A DNA stretch of 64,000 bases from Paraburkholderia guartelaensis (lineage in GTDB: Bacteria > Pseudomonadota > Gammaproteobacteria > Burkholderiales > Burkholderiaceae), in NCBI RefSeq assembly GCF_004353905.1, contig NZ_SMOD01000015.1:1-64000 (forward strand). The letters are read 5' to 3'. Shown piece after piece: positions 58,940 through 64,000 of the stretch. The notes under the pieces were generated by a model. That model saw only the letters and a program-made list of their open reading frames with translations, was not told where the DNA came from and did not search any database. The first letter of the stretch is position 1, and each line of letters begins with the position of its first letter. The translations under genes and the position numbers were made by a program.

Positions 58940-60184
58940 ATGAGCCGCTATTCGATATTCAGTCTGTTCCGCAACGGGTTGTCGTATCACGAGAACTGGG
59001 AGCGGCAGTGGAGAAGCCCGGAGCCGAAGAAGGAGTACGACGTGGTGATCGTCGGCGGCGGCGGGCATGGTCTCGCAACGGCCTATTACCTCGCGAAGGA
59101 GCACGGCGTGAAGAACGTCGCGATTCTGGAGAAAGGCTGGATCGGCGGCGGCAATACGGCGCGCAACACGACCATCGTGCGCTCGAACTATCTGTGGGAC
59201 GAATCGGCCGCGCTCTATGAGAAAGCGATGAAGCTCTGGGAAGGGCTCTCGCAGGACCTCAACTACAACGTGATGTTCAGCCAGCGCGGCGTGATGAATC
59301 TCGCGCATACGCTGCAGGACGTGCGCGATACCGAGCGCCGCGTGAATGCGAACCGCCTGAACGGCGTGGACGCCGAATTCCTCACGCCCGAGCAGATCAA
59401 GGAAATCGAGCCGACCATCAACCTGAACAGCCGTTACCCCGTGCTGGGCGCCTCGATCCAGCGCCGCGCGGGCGTGGCGCGCCACGACGCCGTGGCGTGG
59501 GGCTTCGCGCGCGGCGCGGACCAGCACGGCGTGGACATCATCCAGAACTGCCAGGTGACGGGCATTCGCCGCGACGGCGCGCGCGTGACCGGTGTGGATA
59601 CGTCGAAGGGTTTCATCAAGGCGAAGAAGGTCGCCGTGGTGGCGGCGGGCAACACCACGACACTCGCGGACATGGCCGGCGTGCGCCTGCCGCTGGAAAG
59701 CCACCCGCTGCAGGCGCTGGTGTCGGAGCCGATCAAGCCGGTGGTGAACACCGTGATCATGTCGAACGCGGTGCACGCCTATATCAGCCAGTCCGACAAG
59801 GGCGACCTCGTGATCGGCGCGGGCGTGGACCAGTACACCGGTTTTGGCCAGCGTGGCAGCTTCCACATCATCGAGGGCACGCTGCAGGCCATCGTCGAAA
59901 TGTTCCCGGTGTTCTCGCGCGTGCGCATGAACCGGCAGTGGGGCGGCATTGTCGACGTTTCGCCGGACGCCTGCCCGATCATCAGCAAGACCGACGTGAA
60001 GGGTCTCTATTTCAACTGCGGCTGGGGCACCGGCGGCTTCAAGGCGACGCCGGGCTCGGGCTGGGTGTTCGCGCACACCATTGCGAAGGACGAACCGCAT
60101 CCGCTCAACGCGCCGTTCTCGCTGGACCGCTTCTATACCGGTCATCTGATTGACGAACACGGTGCAGCCGCCGTCGCACACTGA
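58940..60184 (+). CDS. soxB: Sarcosine oxidase subunit beta
   Basis: A 414-residue flavoprotein of the DAO family, the catalytic subunit of heterotetrameric sarcosine oxidase (sarcosine + tetrahydrofolate + O2 to glycine + methylene-THF + H2O2). FAD motif VVIVGGGGHGLATAYYLAKE (about residue 35), GGNTARNTTIVRSNY, RRAGVARHDAVAWGFARGAD and the end WGTGGFKATPGSGWVFAHTI. AGGGG precedes the ATG. First of soxBDAG. Subunit length is usual (about 405-417). Confidence 0.95.
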   Translation: MSRYSIFSLFRNGLSYHENWERQWRSPEPKKEYDVVIVGGGGHGLATAYYLAKEHGVKNVAILEKGWIGGGNTARNTTIVRSNYLWDESAALYEKAMKLWEGLSQDLNYNVMFSQRGVMNLAHTLQDVRDTERRVNANRLNGVDAEFLTPEQIKEIEPTINLNSRYPVLGASIQRRAGVARHDAVAWGFARGADQHGVDIIQNCQVTGIRRDGARVTGVDTSKGFIKAKKVAVVAAGNTTTLADMAGVRLPLESHPLQALVSEPIKPVVNTVIMSNAVHAYISQSDKGDLVIGAGVDQYTGFGQRGSFHIIEGTLQAIVEMFPVFSRVRMNRQWGGIVDVSPDACPIISKTDVKGLYFNCGWGTGGFKATPGSGWVFAHTIAKDEPHPLNAPFSLDRFYTGHLIDEHGAAAVAH

Positions 60185-60202
60185 GCAACTTCGTTGCATG
60201 GG

Positions 60203-60235
60203 ACCAGAGTAAGGCGCTGAAGCGCCAACTCTGGT
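60203..60235 (+). repeat. Strong intercistronic hairpin between soxB and soxD
   Basis: ACCAGAGT (60203-60210) pairs with ACTCTGGT (60228-60235), and inside it GGCGCT (60213-60218) pairs with AGCGCC (60221-60226) around a 2-nt turn, with only small bulges of A. It fills the 68-bp gap, ending 17 nt before soxD and leaving its ribosome site free. It may set relative subunit amounts through mRNA processing or stability. Confidence 0.7.
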
Positions 60236-60252
60236 CGACAGGAGATCCAAAC

Positions 60253-60555
60253 ATGTTGCTGATTGAATGCCCGTGGTGCGGTCCCCGCGCCGAAGTCGAG
60301 TTCACGTGCGGCGGCGAAGCCGACATCGCGCGTCCGCTCGAGACCGACAAGCTCACCGACGAGGAATGGGGCGACTACCTCTTCATGCGTCACAACCCGC
60401 GCGGCGTGCACAAGGAGCAGTGGCTGCACGCGCAGGGTTGCCGCCGCTGGTTCAAGGCGACGCGCGACACCGTCACCTACGAGATTCAGTGTTACGAGAC
60501 CTTCGGCGCGACAAATGAAGCGCAAGGCAACAAGCAAGGGAGCACGCAGCGATGA
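60253..60555 (+). CDS. soxD: Sarcosine oxidase subunit delta
   Basis: A 100-residue zinc-binding subunit. It has CPWCGPRAEVEFTCGGEADI, with Cys near residues 6 and 9, and EWGDYLFMRHNPRGVHKEQW then HAQGCRRWFKATRDT, supplying the remaining His/Cys ligands. Size and layout are standard (about 99 residues). AGGAG before the ATG. Its stop overlaps the soxA start as ATGA. Confidence 0.93.
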   Translation: MLLIECPWCGPRAEVEFTCGGEADIARPLETDKLTDEEWGDYLFMRHNPRGVHKEQWLHAQGCRRWFKATRDTVTYEIQCYETFGATNEAQGNKQGSTQR

Positions 60556-63500
60556 GCCAGAAGAACCGCCTCGGCGCCGGTGGGCGCGTGAACCGCGCGA
60601 TTCCGCTGAACTTCACGTTCAACGGCCGCACGTATCAGGGCTTCCAGGGCGACACGCTCGCCTCGGCGCTGCTCGCCAACGACGTGCATTTCGTCGCGCG
60701 CAGCTTCAAGTACCACCGCCCGCGCGGCATCATGACGGCGGACGTGGCCGAGCCGAACGCCATTGTGCAGCTGGAGCGCGGCGCGTATACGGTGCCCAAT
60801 GCGCGCGCGACCGAAGTCGAGTTGTACCAGGGACTCGTCGCGACGAGCGTGAACGCCGAGCCTAGCCTCGAAAACGATCGCATGGCGATCAACCAGAAGT
60901 TCTCGCGCTTCCTGCCGGCGGGCTTCTACTACAAGACCTTCATGTGGCCGCGCAAATGGTGGCCGAAATACGAGGAAAAGATTCGCGACGCCGCGGGTCT
61001 CGGCAAGGCGCCCGAAGTGCGCGATGCCGACCGCTACGACAAATGCTTCGCGCATTGCGACGTGCTCGTGGTCGGCGGCGGCCCCGCCGGTCTCGCCGCC
61101 GCGCATACGGCGGGCGCAACCGGCGCACGCGTGATTCTGGTGGACGACCAGCGCGAACTGGGCGGCAGCCTGTTATCGTGCAAGGCCGATATCGATGGCC
61201 GTCCTGCTCTCAACTGGGTCGAGAAGATCGAAGCCGAACTCAAGCAGATGCCCGACGTGAAGATCCTGTCGCGCAGCACCGCGTTCGGCTATCAGGATCA
61301 CAATCTCGTGACCGTGACGCAGCGTTTGACCGAGCATCTGCCGGTTTCCACGCGCCAGGGCACGCGCGAGCTGTTGTGGAAAATCCGCGCCAAGCGCGTG
61401 ATTCTCGCGACGGGTGCGCACGAGCGTCCCATCGTGTTCGGCAACAACGATCTGCCGGGCATCATGCTGGCCTCGGCGGTCTCGACGTATATCCATCGCT
61501 ATGGCGTGTTGCCGGGCCGCAATGCGGTCGTCTTCACGAACAACGACGCGGGCTACCGTTGTGCGCTCGACCTGAAGGCATGCGGAGCGACCGTCACGGT
61601 CGTCGATGCACGCACGCAGGGCAACGGCGCATTGCAGGCCGCCGCGCGCCGCCAGGGCGTGAAGGTGATGTACAACGCGGCCATCAACTGTGCGCACGGC
61701 AAGCAGCGCGTGAGTTCAGTCGACGTGGTGGGCTACGCGAACGGGCAAGCGGGCGCGCAGCAGGCCACGCTCCCATGCGATCTCGTTGCCGTGTCGGGCG
61801 GCTTCAGCCCGGTGCTGCACCTCTTCGCGCAGTCGGGCGGCAAGGCGCACTGGAGCGACGCGAAGGCGTGCTTCATGCCGGGCAAGCGCGTGCAGGAGGA
61901 AGTGAGCGTTGGGGCGGCGGTGGGCGAATTCGGTCTGGCTCGCGCGCTCACGCAGGGCGTGGACGGCGGCATCGACGCGGTGAAGTCGCTCGGCTTCCCG
62001 CTCAAGCGGCCCGCTGTGCCCAGGGCCGCCGAGGTCGAAGAAACGCCGCTGCAGGCGCTGTGGCTCGTGGGCAGCCGCAAGGATGCGGCGCGCGGGCCGA
62101 AGCAATTCGTCGACTTCCAGAACGATGTGTCGGCAGCGGACATTCTGCTCGCCGCACGCGAAGGCTTCGAGTCGGTCGAGCACGTGAAGCGTTACACGGC
62201 CATGGGCTTCGGCACCGACCAGGGCAAGCTGGGCAATATCAACGGCATGGCGATTCTCGCCAGCGCGCTCGGCAAGACGATTCCCGAAACGGGCACGACG
62301 ACGTTCCGCCCGAACTACACGCCTGTCACGTTCGGCACGTTCGCGGGGCGCGAACTGGGCGACATGCTCGACCCGATCCGCAAGACCTGCATTCACGAGT
62401 GGCACGTGCAGCATGGCGCGGAATTCGAGGACGTGGGCAACTGGAAGCGCCCGTGGTACTACCCGAAGAGCGGGGAGAATCTGCACGCGGCCGTGAAGCG
62501 CGAGTGTCTCGCGGTGCGCAATAGCGTCGGCATTCTCGATGCTTCCACGCTGGGCAAGATCGACATTCAAGGGCCCGACGCCGCGAAGCTGCTCAACTGG
62601 GTCTATACGAACCCATGGCTCAAGCTCGAAGTGGGCAAGTGCCGTTATGGCCTGATGCTCGACGAAAACGGCATGGTGTTCGACGACGGCGTGACGGTGC
62701 GCCTCGGCGAGCAGCACTACATGATGACGACCACCACGGGCGGCGCGGCGCGCGTGCTCACGTGGCTCGAACGCTGGCTGCAGACCGAGTGGCCCGACAT
62801 GAAGGTGCGCCTTGCTTCCGTCACCGACCACTGGGCGACGTTCGCCGTGGTCGGCCCGAAGAGCCGCAAGGTACTGCAGAAGGTGTGCAAGGACATCGAC
62901 TTCGACAACGCCGCGTTCCCGTTCATGTCGTATCGCAACGGCACGGTGGCGGGCGTGAAGTCGCGCGTCATGCGTATCAGCTTCTCGGGCGAGCTGGCCT
63001 ATGAAGTGAACGTGCCCGCGAATGCAGGCCGCGCCGTATGGGAAGCGCTGATGGAAGCCGGCGCCGAGTTCGACATCACGCCGTACGGCACGGAAACGAT
63101 GCACGTGCTGCGCGCGGAGAAGGGCTACATCATCGTGGGTCAGGACACGGACGGGTCGGTCACGCCTTTCGACCTCGGCATGGGCGGTCTCGTCTCGCAG
63201 ACGAAGGACTTCCTCGGCCGCCGCTCGCTCAAGCGCTCGGACACGGCGAAGGAAAACCGCAAGCAGTTCGTCGGACTGCTGACCGAAGACGCGCAATACG
63301 TGCTGCCCGAAGGCGGCCAGATCATCGCACCGGATGCGCAGGCGCGCGCCGACGGCACGACGCCGATGATCGGTCACGTGACGTCGAGCTATTACAGTCC
63401 GATCCTGCAGCGTTCCATCGCGCTCGCGGTCGTGAAGGGCGGCTTGAACAAGATGGGCGAGCGCGTGGTGATTCCCATGGCCGATGGCCGGCGCGTGAGC

Positions 63501-63560
63501 GCACAGATCGCGAGCCCGATTTTCTACGACACGGAAGGAGTGCGTCAGCATGTTGAATGA
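60552..63560 (+). CDS. soxA: Sarcosine oxidase subunit alpha
   Basis: A 1002-residue subunit. It starts with a ferredoxin-like fold (LNFTFNGRTYQGFQGDTLAS to FKYHRPRGI, about residues 19-60), then an NAD-binding domain with VLVVGGGPAGLAAAHTAG (near residue 172) and a second dinucleotide site (HERPIVFGNNDLPGIML). From about residue 600 on a GcvT-like folate domain appears (SVGILDASTLGKIDIQGPDA, FSGELAYEVNVPANAGRAVW, PYGTETMHVLRAEKGYIIVG) where methylene-THF is made. Normal length is 965-1005. Overlaps both neighbours, a sign of tight coupling. Confidence 0.95.
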   Translation: MSQKNRLGAGGRVNRAIPLNFTFNGRTYQGFQGDTLASALLANDVHFVARSFKYHRPRGIMTADVAEPNAIVQLERGAYTVPNARATEVELYQGLVATSVNAEPSLENDRMAINQKFSRFLPAGFYYKTFMWPRKWWPKYEEKIRDAAGLGKAPEVRDADRYDKCFAHCDVLVVGGGPAGLAAAHTAGATGARVILVDDQRELGGSLLSCKADIDGRPALNWVEKIEAELKQMPDVKILSRSTAFGYQDHNLVTVTQRLTEHLPVSTRQGTRELLWKIRAKRVILATGAHERPIVFGNNDLPGIMLASAVSTYIHRYGVLPGRNAVVFTNNDAGYRCALDLKACGATVTVVDARTQGNGALQAAARRQGVKVMYNAAINCAHGKQRVSSVDVVGYANGQAGAQQATLPCDLVAVSGGFSPVLHLFAQSGGKAHWSDAKACFMPGKRVQEEVSVGAAVGEFGLARALTQGVDGGIDAVKSLGFPLKRPAVPRAAEVEETPLQALWLVGSRKDAARGPKQFVDFQNDVSAADILLAAREGFESVEHVKRYTAMGFGTDQGKLGNINGMAILASALGKTIPETGTTTFRPNYTPVTFGTFAGRELGDMLDPIRKTCIHEWHVQHGAEFEDVGNWKRPWYYPKSGENLHAAVKRECLAVRNSVGILDASTLGKIDIQGPDAAKLLNWVYTNPWLKLEVGKCRYGLMLDENGMVFDDGVTVRLGEQHYMMTTTTGGAARVLTWLERWLQTEWPDMKVRLASVTDHWATFAVVGPKSRKVLQKVCKDIDFDNAAFPFMSYRNGTVAGVKSRVMRISFSGELAYEVNVPANAGRAVWEALMEAGAEFDITPYGTETMHVLRAEKGYIIVGQDTDGSVTPFDLGMGGLVSQTKDFLGRRSLKRSDTAKENRKQFVGLLTEDAQYVLPEGGQIIAPDAQARADGTTPMIGHVTSSYYSPILQRSIALAVVKGGLNKMGERVVIPMADGRRVSAQIASPIFYDTEGVRQHVE

Positions 63561-64000
63561 AACGAAAGACCCCTTGCCGGTCGCGGAGCGCGTCGTCGGT
63601 GTGCGCCTGGAGTCGCCGCTCGCCGGCGCAGCGGATCTGATCAAGGCGCAGGAGGGACGCGCCTCCAAAGCGTTCGCCATGCGCGAACAGCCGTTCCGTG
63701 ACCTCGTGAACGTGCGCGGCGAATTGAGCGACCCGGCGTTCGTCGCGGCGTTCGCCAGCGTGGTGGGCTGCGAGCCACCCGCCGCGCCGAACACGGTCGC
63801 GCGCAGCGACCATTACGACGTGCTCTGGCTCGGGCCCGACGAATGGCTCGTGCGTTCGCTCGCATCCGTGCAAACGGGCATGCTCGAAGCGAAGCTGACC
63901 GCCGTGCTCGGTGACGCCTATGCGGCGGCCGTGGACATCGGCAGCGGCAACACGGTGATCGAGATCGAAGGCACGCGAGCGCGCGACGTGCTCTCGCGCG
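63550..64000 (+). CDS. soxG: Sarcosine oxidase subunit gamma (cut by window edge)
   Basis: The first 150 residues of a protein usually about 200 long. The ATG at 63550 overlaps the end of soxA by 11 bp. Visible: RASKAFAMREQPFRDLVNVR, ARSDHYDVLWLGPDEWLVRS and AAAVDIGSGNTVIEIEGTRA, the GcvT-like pattern of the gamma subunit. It assembles with soxB, soxD and soxA. The C-terminus lies outside the window. Confidence 0.92.
   Translation, partial: MLNETKDPLPVAERVVGVRLESPLAGAADLIKAQEGRASKAFAMREQPFRDLVNVRGELSDPAFVAAFASVVGCEPPAAPNTVARSDHYDVLWLGPDEWLVRSLASVQTGMLEAKLTAVLGDAYAAAVDIGSGNTVIEIEGTRARDVLSR

Noticed and set aside
61716..63794. A 692-codon frame antisense to soxA
   Set aside because: soxA has full family motifs on the plus strand. 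The antisense frame shows shadow composition only.
1..64000. CRISPR arrays, tRNA or rRNA genes, prophage
   Set aside because: No regularly spaced repeats, no cloverleaf-like sequences and no phage structural genes were seen on reading either strand.

Overview
The window is GC-rich and tightly packed with metabolic, transport and respiratory genes. Gene content and neighbourhoods point to the chromosome of a Burkholderiaceae bacterium, most likely Paraburkholderia or a relative: many MFS and MHS permeases, betIBA, soxBDAG, glucarate catabolism, a DUF4142 protein and an OmpC-like porin. This placement is inference from content, not a database match. I see no rRNA, tRNA, CRISPR array or prophage. 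The only mobile DNA is the cut-off 5' part of an IS21-type istA at the left edge.

Layout. 1-300: IS21 end. 454-6568: arginine module, with two paralogous APC antiporters in divergent orientation, a CDF-like membrane protein, a glycine-zipper lipoprotein and arginine deiminase. 6754-12286: MscS channel, IclR regulator, MHS permease, divergent 4-hydroxyphenylpyruvate dioxygenase, LysR regulator. 12568-19859: MHS permease plus M20 amidohydrolase, ArsR-type regulator divergent from a DHA2 efflux pump, DUF302 protein, DHA1 pump, small secreted protein. 20481-24669: acid phosphatase-type lipoprotein, MauG/CcpA-like di-haem protein, cupin, OsmC. 24761-30040 (minus strand): a respiratory operon encoding cytochrome c4, tri-haem cytochrome c, a one-helix protein, oxidase subunits II and I (B-type features) and a membrane-anchored di-haem cytochrome c.

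30480-38018 is a complete D-glucarate pathway: FadR-type regulator, MFS importer, lactonase, glucarate dehydratase, 5-dehydro-4-deoxyglucarate dehydratase and 2-oxoglutarate semialdehyde dehydrogenase. A shared 13-bp palindrome (GTTGTC-N-GAYRAC) lies at all three promoters, so the regulon can be read from the DNA. 38121-43979 holds a short H-NS-like protein without its DNA-binding end, cytochrome b561, a TMEM175-type channel, a DUF4142 protein and an MFS/acyl-CoA ligase pair. 44051-47381 is divergent metE/metR.

47426-64000 forms a choline-to-pyruvate island: choX and an APC permease, betIBA, porin, L-serine dehydratase sdaA, and heterotetrameric sarcosine oxidase soxBDAG, whose last gene runs off the window. 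Matching BetI-type operators precede betI and choX. The steps from betaine to sarcosine are not encoded here. An unusual beta-helical protein without a signal peptide (50392-51831) is inserted in this island.

I found no single clearly novel system. The best leads are the glucarate operator set, the arginine deiminase with a lysine-rich tail beside a metal-site-less CDF protein, the branched oxidase operon, the truncated H-NS protein and the strong hairpin inside soxBDAG.
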